DNA of 64,000 bases from Asticcacaulis aquaticus (GCF_028550415.1 NZ_JAQQKX010000006.1:1-64000); one strand, 5' to 3'; shown: positions 35,414 through 44,266, numbered from the stretch's first letter. The notes: generated from the letters alone by a model not told the origin. Numbers and translations are program-made.

Positions 35414-36058
35414 ATGAAAGCCGCATATTGTATCGCCGCCAGCCTTCTGGCACTCGTCGCCGGTTCTGCTGCCGCGCAGGAGTTTACCCCCAAGGCCAAG
35501 GGGCAACTGATCGTCAATAGCCGCATCACCTCGGTCGCACCTGACGAGTCGGGCGATATCCTGACGGCGGCGGGTGTGGATTCGGGGCTGGACGTGAAGG
35601 TCAGCGACGATACCATCCCCAGCCTTGGCTTCACCTATTTCCTGACCGATCACGTCGCCGTCGAGGCCATCCTCGGCACCTCGAAGCATGAGGTTCGGGC
35701 CGTGGGTGGCGCGACCGACGTGCGGGTCCACTCGACCTGGGTGCTGCCGCCGGTGGTCTCCGTGCAGTACCACTTTAACCCCAAGGGTCGCGTCAGTCCC
35801 TATGTCGGAGCGGGCCTCAACGCCATGATCTTCCACAGCAAGAAGGACTATAACGGCTTCAAGGTGAAGCTGGACGACGGCACGGGTTACGCGCTTCAGG
35901 CCGGGGTCGATGTGGCGCTGAAAGGCCGCTGGTCCCTCAATGCCGATATCAAAAAGGTCTATTTCGACACGAATGCCAAGATCAATGGCGGGGCTTTGAA
36001 ATCCGACGTGACGCTTGATCCGCTGGTCGTTTCGGTGGGCGTAGGCTACCGGTTCTAA
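35414..36058 (+). CDS. OmpW-family outer membrane protein
   Basis: 214 residues from ATG 35414 (GAGAGGA upstream; an in-frame ATG at 35339 lacks a site). Signal peptide about 1-21 (SAAAQ). The OmpW pattern is present: SLGFTYFLTDHVAVEAILG, then PPVVSVQYHFNPKGRVSPYVGAGLN-like strands (shown in parts), and a final GVGYRF ending in Phe. OmpW forms an eight-stranded barrel with a hydrophobic channel for small non-polar molecules. Transcribed alone; upstream TGCCGCGCG...CGCGCGGCA forms a hairpin in the leader. Confidence 0.92.
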   Translation: MKAAYCIAASLLALVAGSAAAQEFTPKAKGQLIVNSRITSVAPDESGDILTAAGVDSGLDVKVSDDTIPSLGFTYFLTDHVAVEAILGTSKHEVRAVGGATDVRVHSTWVLPPVVSVQYHFNPKGRVSPYVGAGLNAMIFHSKKDYNGFKVKLDDGTGYALQAGVDVALKGRWSLNADIKKVYFDTNAKINGGALKSDVTLDPLVVSVGVGYRF

Positions 36059-36199
36059 CGGTCGCCTTCACCGAACGGGGATGGTCGCCTTTGCGGGTTG
36101 TGCGGCCATCCCTTTCTTTTGCCTGAACGATCAGGCTCTATGGATTGATAGGGGGCGGCGCTTCTGCTAACAGGACGCAAAATCACCGGAGTTAGCCCC

Positions 36200-36433
36200 T
36201 TGACCACCCTAACCGTCACCGAAGCCCTTGAAAACGTCTACGCCTCGATGATCGCGGATAATGCCGATCTCGATTCGCACATCGCGGCGCTGAAAAAGAC
36301 GCTGGCGGCCGAAGGTCTCAAGGAAGCGGTGTTCGAGCCGTCGCGTTTGGCGCAGAACAACCGTCAAGGCCGCAAGCTGATGCAGTCCTACTTCAAGAAG
36401 CGCGGTGTGACGGTCAGCTTCAAGGAAGCCTGA
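36200..36433 (+). CDS. Small protein of unknown function
   Basis: 77 residues, starting at TTG 36200 eight bases after GGAG. Largely helical and charged, with a long amphipathic helix (ENVYASMIADNADLDSHIA) and a basic C-terminus (NRQGRKLMQSYFKKRG). Composition suggests a nucleic-acid or protein partner, but I recognise no family. Codon use is normal for the region, so I believe it is real. Confidence 0.6.
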   Translation: MTTLTVTEALENVYASMIADNADLDSHIAALKKTLAAEGLKEAVFEPSRLAQNNRQGRKLMQSYFKKRGVTVSFKEA

Positions 36434-36475
36434 TGAAGTAACAGCGTACCACAGCCGAAGAATCGTACGCGCTCT

Positions 36476-36504
36476 TTGCAAGTGACTTGCAATTGAATTC
36501 GCAA
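36476..36504. promoter_or_regulatory. Overlapping palindromes upstream of bfd-bfr (candidate iron box)
   Basis: TTGCAAGT-G-ACTTGCAA (36476-36492) is a perfect 17-bp palindrome. It overlaps TTGCAATTGAATTCGCAA (36487-36504), which resembles alphaproteobacterial Fur/Mur-type sites rich in TTGC and GCAA. The position, 60-90 bp before the bfd start, fits iron control of iron-storage genes. Confidence 0.5.
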
Positions 36505-36563
36505 TCTGATAATTGAGACACATTCTCAGAGGCATTCACACGGGTTTTACCCAGGGTTCGGCT

Positions 36564-36749
36564 GTGTACGTTTGTAATTGTAACGCAATTCGCGAAAGAG
36601 ACGCGCAAAAAGCTATTATGTGCGGCGCCGCGACCGTAAAAGCCGTTTTCGACCATTGCCAGACCCGCGCCCAGTGCGCCAAATGCGTTTGCGACATCCG
36701 GCAGATGATCGACGACGTGAGCGCCTCAGTACGACTGGCCGCCGAATAG
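36564..36749 (+). CDS. bfd: Bacterioferritin-associated ferredoxin
   Basis: 61 residues from GTG 36564 with AGGG upstream. The four cluster cysteines are Cys4 and Cys6 (VYVCNCNAI) and Cys38 and Cys41 (QCAKC), the Bfd arrangement that binds one [2Fe-2S] cluster. Bfd passes electrons to bacterioferritin to release stored iron. The bfr gene follows after 45 bp, and both lie behind the palindromes at 36476-36504. Confidence 0.9.
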   Translation: MYVCNCNAIRERDAQKAIMCGAATVKAVFDHCQTRAQCAKCVCDIRQMIDDVSASVRLAAE

Positions 36750-36794
36750 TTCGTCCTTCTCCATTCTGCCGCCAACACAAAACGGAGCGGCACC

Positions 36795-37280
36795 ATGAAG
36801 GGCAATCCTCAGGTTATCAAACTTCTCAACACCGTCCTCACCAACGAGCTGACGGCGATCAACCAGTATTTCCTGCACGCGCGTATGCTGGAAAACTGGG
36901 GCCTGACGCATCTGGGCCGCATCGTCTATCAGGAATCGATCGAGGAGATGAAGCACGCCGACCTGCTCATCAAGCGCATCTTCTTCCTCGATGGCCTGCC
37001 CAATCTTCAGGACCTGCACAAGCTGAAGATCGGTGAGACGATCACCGAATGCCTGACCGCCGATTTGTCGGTCGAGGTGCGTGGCCACAAGACTCTGGTC
37101 GAGGCGGTGAAGTACTGTGAAGAGCACGCTGATTACGTCAGCCGTGAACTGTTCAAGAAGATCCTGTCGGATACCGAACACCATATCGACTGGCTGGAGA
37201 CTCAGCTCAACCTGATCAAGATGATGGGCGAGCCGAACTACCTGCAAAGCGCGATGAAGGAAATCGAAGGCGAGGGGTGA
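36795..37280 (+). CDS. bfr: Bacterioferritin
   Basis: 161 residues. Diiron ligands Glu18, Glu51, His54 (IEEMKHAD) and Glu94 are present, and Met52 can bind the haem between subunits. At the last ligand pair the sequence is SDTEHHID, so by alignment with ILRDEEGHID of E. coli the Glu at 127 is Thr, while His130 is kept. Twenty-four subunits form the iron-storage shell. Whether the Thr weakens the ferroxidase site is not known. Coupled with bfd upstream. Confidence 0.95.
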   Translation: MKGNPQVIKLLNTVLTNELTAINQYFLHARMLENWGLTHLGRIVYQESIEEMKHADLLIKRIFFLDGLPNLQDLHKLKIGETITECLTADLSVEVRGHKTLVEAVKYCEEHADYVSRELFKKILSDTEHHIDWLETQLNLIKMMGEPNYLQSAMKEIEGEG

Positions 37281-37441
37281 CCTTGCCCGAACCAAAGCCC
37301 CAAACCACAGCTATGAACCAAAGCTGTGGGCGGTTCGCGCCCATAGCCCCGGTTTTGGTTAAGGCCGCCGCATTTGCCCTTTGACCTTTCGCATTATAGC
37401 CCCTAACTTTCCCGAACAGGAACACAGTTCAAGGTGGCGTA

Positions 37442-38338
37442 TTGGCGCAGACATCCGACAGTTTTTGGCTCGACCGGCGCGGTCTGCTCCGTTTAGGGGC
37501 AGCGGGCAGCGCGGCGGCGCTGCTGGCGGCGTGCGGCAAGACGGATAAGGCGCCCGGCGGGCTCAAATCCGAAGAAGGCTCGCTGGCCTGGGCGGTGTCG
37601 GGCGCGTGGCGCAGCCAGCTCGACCGTGAGCGCGACAAGTACCGCCATCCGATCGAAACCCTCGACTTTTTTGAAATCAAGCCGAAGGATACCGTCCTCG
37701 ATATGTGGCCGGGCGCCGGCTATATGACCGATATTCTGGCACCCTATCTGGCCAGCGGAAAAGGGCACTATGTGGCCGGTCTGATCGAGACCGACGCCGC
37801 TGCTCCCGAAGCCGCGACACTCACCGAACAGTACAAGGCCCGGTTTTCCGCCGACAAGAAGCTGTATGGGGACATGACCTATACGGCCTTCGGACCGGCC
37901 TCGGGGGCGCTGGCCGACCCTGAAAGCGTCGATGCGGTCCTGTTTCTGCTGGTGCTGCACGACTGGATGGCGGCGGGTATCGCTGAAAAAGCGTTTACGG
38001 ACGCCATGGCCGCGCTCAAGCCCGGCGGCATCCTCGGCATAGAACAGCATCGTTCCGATATCGGCAATGCGCAGGACCCGGCGGCGACCAACGGTTATGT
38101 GCAGGAGCCCTTCGTCAAGCAACTGGCCTCCGAAGCCGGGTTCGAGTTCGTCGAGGCCAGCGAGATCAATGCCAATCCCAAGGATAACAAGTCACACCCG
38201 TTCGGCGTATGGACCCTGCCGCCGCAGAGACTGACCGCGCCGCGCGGAGAGCCTGCAAATCCTGAATTTGATGGTACACTCTACGAATCCATCGGGGAGA
38301 GTGACCGTATGACCCTGAAATTTAAGAAGCCCGGATAA
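37442..38338 (+). CDS. Exported SAM-dependent methyltransferase-like lipoprotein (COG4798 type)
   Basis: 298 residues from TTG 37442 (AAGGTGG upstream). The N-terminus has a Tat-like RRGLLRLG and a lipobox LLAAC near residue 32. The Rossmann fold follows: TVLDMWPGAGYMTDILAPYL binds SAM in cytoplasmic relatives, and a VDAVLFLLVLHDW strand comes after. This group of predicted methyltransferases with export signals is common in Caulobacterales and Sphingomonadales and has no known substrate. SAM is not expected outside the cytoplasm, which makes its chemistry unclear. Its stop overlaps the next start by one base. Confidence 0.8.
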   Translation: MAQTSDSFWLDRRGLLRLGAAGSAAALLAACGKTDKAPGGLKSEEGSLAWAVSGAWRSQLDRERDKYRHPIETLDFFEIKPKDTVLDMWPGAGYMTDILAPYLASGKGHYVAGLIETDAAAPEAATLTEQYKARFSADKKLYGDMTYTAFGPASGALADPESVDAVLFLLVLHDWMAAGIAEKAFTDAMAALKPGGILGIEQHRSDIGNAQDPAATNGYVQEPFVKQLASEAGFEFVEASEINANPKDNKSHPFGVWTLPPQRLTAPRGEPANPEFDGTLYESIGESDRMTLKFKKPG

Positions 38339-39684
38339 TGAGTCGCATCGCCGCCCTGTCGTCCACAGCCCCGCTGATGGCCATTCCCGAATCCCGTCCG
38401 CCCGAGGGTGGCGTCGGCGAATGGTTTCGGGGTGCGGGCGGCCTGCGTCTGAGGCTGGGGTTCTGGCAACCAAAAGGCACCCCGCGCGGCACCGTTTTCG
38501 TCAGCCCGGGGCGTTCGGAGCCGATCGAGAAATATTACGAGGTCGTGTCCGACCTTCTGGCGCGCCGTTTCTGCGTCGTGGTGCACGACTGGCGCGGGCA
38601 GGGCTTGTCGGCGCGATTGCTGCCCGACCGGCTGAAAGGCCATGCCCGGTCGACCGAGGAGTTTCTCGACGACTATCAGCGCCTGCTGGACGGCTTCGAG
38701 GAGCGCGCGCCCAAGCCGTGGATCATGATGGGCCATTCGATGGGGGCGGCGCTTAACCTGTCGACCCTGATCAAGGGTGAGGAGCGGTTCGGCGCCGCGA
38801 TCTTTATCAACCCTATGCTGCGGATCAAGACCGGCAAGCATTCCCTGTGGTCGGTGACCTTTCAGACCGACTGGAAGGTGCGGCACGGGCAGGGCACCGA
38901 CTACGTGCCGGAACTGTTCGACGACCCGTTCGAGCACACCTTTGAGGACGACGCGCTCTGTCACGACGAACACCGCTACAATATCTGGCGCGAGCAACTG
39001 TTTGCCTGCCCGCATCTGGCGATCGGTACGCCGACCTGGGGCTGGCTCAACTTCGCCTTCAGGATCGGCGAGACCCTGCTCAAGGATAAGGGCAAGCTGA
39101 TCAAGAAGGTGCGCACGCCGGTCTCGATCGTCTGTTCCGGCGACGATACCCTGATGATGAAGCAGCCGTCGAAGATGTTCGCCAAGAAGCTGCCGAAAGG
39201 GCGTTATGTCGAGATCCCCGGGGCCGACCACGAGGTCCTGATGGAACTCGACGAATACCGCCGGCAGTTCTGGGCCGAGTTCGACGAGATGGCTGAGGCG
39301 ACCTTACCCGCACCGGTGACCTTTGCGTCGCCGCCGGTCAGCGCCGCACCGGTTCAGGTGGTCGAGGCCGCCCCCGTGCCGGTAGCCGCCGAAGTGTTCG
39401 ATTCGCATGTGCCTGAGGCTGTGCCAGCGGCCGGGACGGCGGTCGAACCGCCCGAAGACAATCTGAGCGTCGCCCCACCGGTCGAGGCTGAGGCGGATGA
39501 GCCCGCGGTGGAAATGCCCAAACCTGCGCTTTTCGTGGCTTATGAATTGAGCGATGTCCCGGCCTATGCACCACCGCTGGAGCCTGCGGAAGAGATCGAG
39601 GTCGTCGATTGGGAAGAGGCCGTCAGCGCCGAAAAGGTCGAGCCTGAAAAACCGGCCAAACCGGACGGCCAGCAAAGCGCTTAG
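38338..39684 (+). CDS. Lysophospholipase-like alpha/beta hydrolase with long acidic tail
   Basis: 448 residues; ATG 38338 overlaps the previous stop by one base, so translation is coupled. Residues about 30-315 form the serine-aminopeptidase/monoacylglycerol-lipase fold: VVHDWRGQGLS, nucleophile Ser134 in MMGHSMGAAL, Asp in CSGDDTL and His in GADHEVL. The last 130 residues are low-complexity, rich in P, A, E and V, and not part of the fold. PldB-like enzymes cut lysophospholipids or monoacylglycerols. The tail could bind a partner or be disordered. No signal peptide. Confidence 0.85.
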   Translation: MSRIAALSSTAPLMAIPESRPPEGGVGEWFRGAGGLRLRLGFWQPKGTPRGTVFVSPGRSEPIEKYYEVVSDLLARRFCVVVHDWRGQGLSARLLPDRLKGHARSTEEFLDDYQRLLDGFEERAPKPWIMMGHSMGAALNLSTLIKGEERFGAAIFINPMLRIKTGKHSLWSVTFQTDWKVRHGQGTDYVPELFDDPFEHTFEDDALCHDEHRYNIWREQLFACPHLAIGTPTWGWLNFAFRIGETLLKDKGKLIKKVRTPVSIVCSGDDTLMMKQPSKMFAKKLPKGRYVEIPGADHEVLMELDEYRRQFWAEFDEMAEATLPAPVTFASPPVSAAPVQVVEAAPVPVAAEVFDSHVPEAVPAAGTAVEPPEDNLSVAPPVEAEADEPAVEMPKPALFVAYELSDVPAYAPPLEPAEEIEVVDWEEAVSAEKVEPEKPAKPDGQQSA

Positions 39685-39786
39685 AGCGCATTCCAAAAAG
39701 TGTGAAACGGTTTTTGGAATCAAATGCGCGACAAAACAAAAGGTTAGAGCATGGTTCCGATCCAACCAGATTGGGACGTGCTCTAA
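39683..39786. repeat. Interspersed palindromic repeat, copy R3 (longest, two-part)
   Basis: First half AGCGCATTCCAAAAAGTGTG...CGGTTTTTGGAATCAAATGCGC; second half GAGCATGGTTCCGATCCAAC...GATTGGGACGTGCTCTA. Each half is its own hairpin. It fills the space between the convergent hydrolase and hisN genes and overlaps both stop codons. Confidence 0.8.
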
Positions 39787-40622
39787 TGCGGATCGGCGGG
39801 TTTGGCCGCCAGCGACAGATGCGCCAAGGCCTCGGTCAGGACGGCGGGCGACCCGGCGGCGATGACCTGCCCGCCGTATGTGCCAACAGGCTCGCCCGCC
39901 CAATCGGTGACGATCCCGCCCGCGTTTTCGATGACCGGGATGATGGCGTCGATGTCCCACGCCTTGAGGCCGGTTTCCAGCGCCGCGTCCATCGTGCCCT
40001 GTGCGACCATGGCGAAGGCATAGGCGTCGCAGCCGTAGCGGATCAGCTTGGCCGCCAGACGCGTGTGGTTGAAGGCTTGCACTTCGTCGCCGCTATACAG
40101 GTGCGGGTCGGTGGTGGCGATGACGGCGGTCGAAAGTCCGGCGCAATCGCGAACCTTCAGCGGCGTTGAGCCTTCCGCGGTCACCAGACGCGAGCCCAGC
40201 GGCGAGCCGAGGAAAACCTCTTTCAGATAGGGTTGTGAAATAAGACCCAGAATGGGACGGCCTTTGAAACGCAGACCGATCAGGGTCGTCCATAACGGCA
40301 GACCGGAAATGAAGGCACGTGTCCCGTCGACGGGATCGAGCACCCAGACGAAATCGGCGTCGGGGCGCAGCGTGCCGTATTCTTCGCCAATGATACCGTG
40401 ATCGGGATAGTGCGCCTCGATCAGGGCGCGTATGGCGCGCTCGGCGCCTTTATCGGCTTCGGTGACGGGATCGAAGTCCACATCGGCGCGACTGGCGTTC
40501 CCCTTGTTGATCTCGGCCAGATCGCGGGCGCGGAACAGGGGCAGGGCGACGTCGGCGGCGGCCTGAGCGAGGGTGAGCGCGAAGGCTTCGAGGGTCGCGA
40601 GTTCCGCCGGGGAGGGGGGCAT
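39783..40622 (-). CDS. hisN: Histidinol-phosphatase, inositol-monophosphatase family
   Basis: 279 residues with AAGGTGA before ATG 40622. Metal ligands lie in GIIGEEYG (Glu80/81) and WVLDPVDGTRAF (Asp96, Asp99), with the second signature LKAWDIDAIIPVIENAGG. This is the HisN-type subgroup, which dephosphorylates histidinol phosphate in organisms without the HisB domain; inositol-1-phosphatase activity remains possible. No other his gene is adjacent. The stop reaches into repeat R3. Confidence 0.85.
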   Translation of the reverse strand: MPPSPAELATLEAFALTLAQAAADVALPLFRARDLAEINKGNASRADVDFDPVTEADKGAERAIRALIEAHYPDHGIIGEEYGTLRPDADFVWVLDPVDGTRAFISGLPLWTTLIGLRFKGRPILGLISQPYLKEVFLGSPLGSRLVTAEGSTPLKVRDCAGLSTAVIATTDPHLYSGDEVQAFNHTRLAAKLIRYGCDAYAFAMVAQGTMDAALETGLKAWDIDAIIPVIENAGGIVTDWAGEPVGTYGGQVIAAGSPAVLTEALAHLSLAAKPADPH

Positions 40623-40685
40623 GAGTCACCTTGCGCAGTCAATGTTAGCGCAGGTGTAGAGATCGAGCGCTTAAAGCGCAATGTG

Positions 40686-40720
40686 AAAAATCCGGGTCGC
40701 CTTTTACGCGACGACCCGGA
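40686..40720 (-). terminator. Terminator after the PraR-like regulator gene
   Basis: Stem TCCGGGTCG / CGACCCGGA followed on the minus strand by five T, 58 bp after the stop at 40779. Confidence 0.7.
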
Positions 40721-40778
40721 AACGCTTACGCTACGCAACGCTTACAAAACGAGGAACGAAGAGACCAAAAGCAGACGC

Positions 40779-41162
40779 CTAGGCGGCCTGTTCGCTTTCG
40801 CCGTTGAGCGACTTGGCGAGGTCGAGCAGACGACGGCGCGGACGCTCCGACAGGCGATAATAGGCCTGAATGAGGTCGAGGGTTTCCTTGCGCGAAAAGA
40901 CTTCGATGCCTTCGTTCTGGACGGCGGCGACTTCGGTGGTCTCGTCGGTCAGGCCGTCGTAGAAGTAGTTGATCGGGGTTTCCAGCGCCTTGGCCAATTG
41001 GAACAGGCGGGCGGCGGAGATGCGGTTGGCACCGCATTCGTACTTCTGGATCTGCTGGAAGCGGATGCCGACAGCGAGCGCCAGTTGTTGCTGGGTCAGG
41101 CCCAGAAGGCGGCGGCGGCGGCGCAGGCGCTTGCCCAGATGCAGATCGATGTCGGTAGCCAT
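40779..41162 (-). CDS. XRE-family regulator (PraR-like)
   Basis: 127 residues with AGGGATC before ATG 41162. The opening reads DLHLGKRLRRRRRLLGLTQQ and continues with VGIRFQQIQKYECGANRISA, the pattern of the PraR/SinR-like regulators widespread in alphaproteobacteria. The C-terminal part (LDLIQAYYRLSERPRRRLLD) is a short helical extension also found in that group. In rhizobia PraR controls attachment and quorum sensing; the target set here is unknown. Confidence 0.85.
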   Translation of the reverse strand: MATDIDLHLGKRLRRRRRLLGLTQQQLALAVGIRFQQIQKYECGANRISAARLFQLAKALETPINYFYDGLTDETTEVAAVQNEGIEVFSRKETLDLIQAYYRLSERPRRRLLDLAKSLNGESEQAA

Positions 41163-41278
41163 AGGTTTGATCCCTCGTTCGTTGAAAAAGCGTACCGTTT
41201 CGGGACGGTTCGCTTATCAGGGTTCAAACTCCGTGCCAGTGTTATGTGAGCGCTTCCCTATCACCGCAAGCGGGGAGA

Positions 41279-44161
41279 TCAGGAGGCTCGCGACTCGCCC
41301 TTGGGGACCGGCAGGACCAGCACCTTCAGCGCCTTGTCGGCGTCGAGGTAGCGTTTGGCCAGGTCCTGCAGCTGCGCCGGGGTGACGGCTTCGATCAGCG
41401 CCTTGCGTTTGAGGGCATAGTCGCGCTGACCCGGATTTTCGGCGGCCCCGGGCAGAAGGTTCAGCCAATAACCGTTGGTTCGCGTTTCTTCGGTCAGGCG
41501 CGTCAGCAGCAGTTGCCGGGCGCGCAGGAGTTCGTCGGCGCTGACCGGCTGGGCCTTGACGCCCTCGACCAGGCCGAGGAAGCCGTTGTAGAAGCCCGTT
41601 TCCGCACCGGGATAGACCTGTACCGTTGCCGAGAGGTAGCCGAACCCCTTGAAGGTGGTCGAATTGACGTTGCGTGCCAGCGGTACATAGGTCGATCCGG
41701 TATCGGCGCGTCCGGCCTCGTAATGGCGCAGGCTGATGACTTCGGCCAGCAGGTCAAGTCCCACAGCGGTCGCGGGATCGCTGTAACGATCTGTGGTGGG
41801 GAAGGCGATCAGGACCAAAGCCTGTTCGGTGCCGCCCTGATGGTAGAGGGTCTTGAACAGGCCCGATTTCGGGAAATGCACCTCGTCGCTGCCGTCGATC
41901 GTGGCATAGGTCGCGGGCAGGGGCGGCAGGGTGCCGAAGGTGGCGTCCAGCGCCGGACGCGCCTGATCGACGGTGATGTCGCCCACCACGGTAATTTCGA
42001 CCGGGGCATCGTGCAGCGATGTGCGCACGACGGCGGCCAGACTGTCGTTGCTCAGGGTGGTGAATTCGGCCTGCGACAGGGGCGTCACGCGCGAGTCGTT
42101 ATCGTAGAGAATACGCGACAGGTGCAGACCCAGAACACCGCCGGGGCTGGTATTGGCGTAGGTATAGAAGGATGGAACGGTGTGCCGCACGCGCTCCAGA
42201 TAGCTGGGGTCGAAACCGGCGTCGCTGTAAAAGGCGCGCAGGACCTGCATCTGGCGGGTGAAGTCTTTCGTACCGCTTTGGCCCAGCAGGACGGCGGCGT
42301 CTTCGGTCATATGGTAGCTGAGTTCGAAGTTTTCGCCCGCCGTGGCTTCGTTGATCTCTGCCGCGCTCATCCTGACCAGTCCGCCTTCGAACAGGTCGTA
42401 GAAGTTCAGGGCAAAGACCGGCGTCGGTTTTTTGGGTGACAGGCGCTTCAGCCCGCCGGCTGAGCGTACGGTAACCACGACCTCATTGGCCTTGAGCCTG
42501 GTCGTCTTGATATTGACCGTAACGCCGTTGGCATAGGTCAGACGCGTATAGTCGAGCGCCTCGTCACGGACGGTTTTGACCGGGGCCTGCGCCGGGCCGA
42601 AATCATTATAGAGCCAGGCCTTGGCCGCGGCATCTTCGGGGGGCGACAGTTTCGCCTTTGACAGTCCGGCATACTGACGTTCCAGAGCCGGGGCGTCGAG
42701 GCCCGCGACGGGGGCGGGGCCGATCAGCGAGATCAGAGGCCCGTCGCGTTTGAGCAGGTTTTTCAAATAGGCGTTCATCGCCTCGCGGGTCAGTTGCGGT
42801 TTCAGGCTTTCGTAGAATTCGACGTCTTGAGAGGGCGAATTGATGACGTAACGCGCATCGACGGAACCGGCGATCATGTCGGCGATCCATTCGTTGGAGC
42901 GCGTGGCCTCGCCCGCCTTGCGCTGTTGCAGAGAGGCTTCGTAGTCGGCGACGGTTCGACGATATTCGGCGTCGGTGAAGCCGAATTCACCCGCCTGCCG
43001 GATCAGGCCGATGGCCAGGGCGAGCGCGTCCTGCGTCTGGCCCGGGCGGGGCATGACGTAAAAGCCGGCGCTGTCGCCGGTGCGCTGGAAGCGGCCCGTA
43101 TTGATACTGGCCCGGGTGATCGGCGAATCGGCCCGGGCGGCGGCGCGCTCCAGACGCGCGTTCAATGCCCCCAGCACCAGATTTTCCAGCATCATGTCAC
43201 GGACGAGATCGCGGTTCTGATAGCGCGTATCGACCGGCCTGAGCCAGGAAATATCGATGATTTCGGGCAGGCCCGGCTCGAAATAGGTATAGGCGCGCGG
43301 CCCCCGGGCAGCGTAGACGCCCGGATCGCGACGGGGATAATCGGCCGTTTTCGCCTTCCAGCCGCCGAAGCTCTTCTGGACGCGCTTTTCAAGGGCCTCG
43401 ACATCGACGTCGCCGACGATGACCAGCGTGGTCAGGTCCGGACGGTAGAAGCTATTGTAAAAGTTCACGATCGAGTCGCGCGGCGTATAGAGGACGATGT
43501 CGCGCTGGCCCTTCTGCGGCCGTTCGGCCAGCAATTGCCCGGCAAAGGCCGTGCGCAGCCAGTTCTCAAAGTGACGCTCCAGGGGACGCGCCTGATTGAC
43601 CATCTGAGTCACCACCAGATCGCGGTCGCGTTGCAAAGCCGCCTCAGGGAAGGTCAGACCGAAGGCCATGTCTTGCATGACGTTGAATCCGGTCTCCAGC
43701 GTGGCTTCGTCGTTGCGTGGCAGGGTAATCTGATAATTGGTCTCGCCTTCGGAAACGCGGGCCTGCTGACCGGCCCCCATCTGGATGCCCTGGCGCTCCA
43801 ACTGCCGGAACATATCGCCCTGCGGGTAGTGAGCCGAGCCGGAAAAGGCCATGTAGGTAATGAGGTTGGCGATGCCGCTTTCTTCGTCGGCCTCATCCAG
43901 CACGCCCGCACCGACGCGCAGGCGCATGACGACCTTGCCGGGCTGTGTCGTGTTGGGGTAGATGACGTAGGTCATACCGTTGGCCAGCCGCCCGAAGCGG
44001 GCCGTCGGATCGACCGGCAGGTCGGAATGGATGTGGGCGAACTGCGCCCCGGACTTGCCGGCTTTCAGGGGTTCGGCATAGGCGGCCATATCGGCACCGA
44101 CCCAGGCCCCCGGCACCGCCAGAGCGACCGCCATCCCCAACACCCATGCCTTGAACCGCAT
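41279..44161 (-). CDS. M16 peptidase-family protein lacking the zinc-binding motif
   Basis: 960 residues with GGAG before ATG 44161 and a signal peptide of about 29 residues. Four M16 half-domains are recognisable, in the order of PqqL-type exported proteases. In active members the first half has HFLEH; here the same position reads NLITY (Asn99, Thr102, Tyr103). The distal glutamate is also lost (Gln186 in VVTQMVNQ). All three zinc ligands are therefore missing while the fold and length are kept. It may be a partner or chaperone-like pseudoenzyme. Transcribed in the same direction as the PraR-like gene but with no shared features. Confidence 0.88.
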   Translation of the reverse strand: MRFKAWVLGMAVALAVPGAWVGADMAAYAEPLKAGKSGAQFAHIHSDLPVDPTARFGRLANGMTYVIYPNTTQPGKVVMRLRVGAGVLDEADEESGIANLITYMAFSGSAHYPQGDMFRQLERQGIQMGAGQQARVSEGETNYQITLPRNDEATLETGFNVMQDMAFGLTFPEAALQRDRDLVVTQMVNQARPLERHFENWLRTAFAGQLLAERPQKGQRDIVLYTPRDSIVNFYNSFYRPDLTTLVIVGDVDVEALEKRVQKSFGGWKAKTADYPRRDPGVYAARGPRAYTYFEPGLPEIIDISWLRPVDTRYQNRDLVRDMMLENLVLGALNARLERAAARADSPITRASINTGRFQRTGDSAGFYVMPRPGQTQDALALAIGLIRQAGEFGFTDAEYRRTVADYEASLQQRKAGEATRSNEWIADMIAGSVDARYVINSPSQDVEFYESLKPQLTREAMNAYLKNLLKRDGPLISLIGPAPVAGLDAPALERQYAGLSKAKLSPPEDAAAKAWLYNDFGPAQAPVKTVRDEALDYTRLTYANGVTVNIKTTRLKANEVVVTVRSAGGLKRLSPKKPTPVFALNFYDLFEGGLVRMSAAEINEATAGENFELSYHMTEDAAVLLGQSGTKDFTRQMQVLRAFYSDAGFDPSYLERVRHTVPSFYTYANTSPGGVLGLHLSRILYDNDSRVTPLSQAEFTTLSNDSLAAVVRTSLHDAPVEITVVGDITVDQARPALDATFGTLPPLPATYATIDGSDEVHFPKSGLFKTLYHQGGTEQALVLIAFPTTDRYSDPATAVGLDLLAEVISLRHYEAGRADTGSTYVPLARNVNSTTFKGFGYLSATVQVYPGAETGFYNGFLGLVEGVKAQPVSADELLRARQLLLTRLTEETRTNGYWLNLLPGAAENPGQRDYALKRKALIEAVTPAQLQDLAKRYLDADKALKVLVLPVPKGESRAS

Positions 44162-44228
44162 TCCGGACTCCTATCCTGTCCGCGTAACTTATCAGGCTTT
44201 CAGGCCTTTTAAAGGCAGTTAGATTATA

Positions 44229-44253
44229 CATCCTCCCCCGCTACGCAGGGGAG
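44229..44253. repeat. Short CCTCCCC/GGGGAGG hairpin element
   Basis: ATCCTCCCC-CGCTACGCA-GGGGAGGAT between two minus-strand genes; same type as 4945 and 34884. Confidence 0.5.
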
Positions 44254-44266
44254 GATGACAAATTGC

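Noticed and set aside
37281-37441. CtrA-type TTAA-N7-TTAA site or strong promoter before the exported methyltransferase
   Set aside because: Only a single GGTTAAGG and a poorly spaced TTGACC/TATAGC pair are visible.
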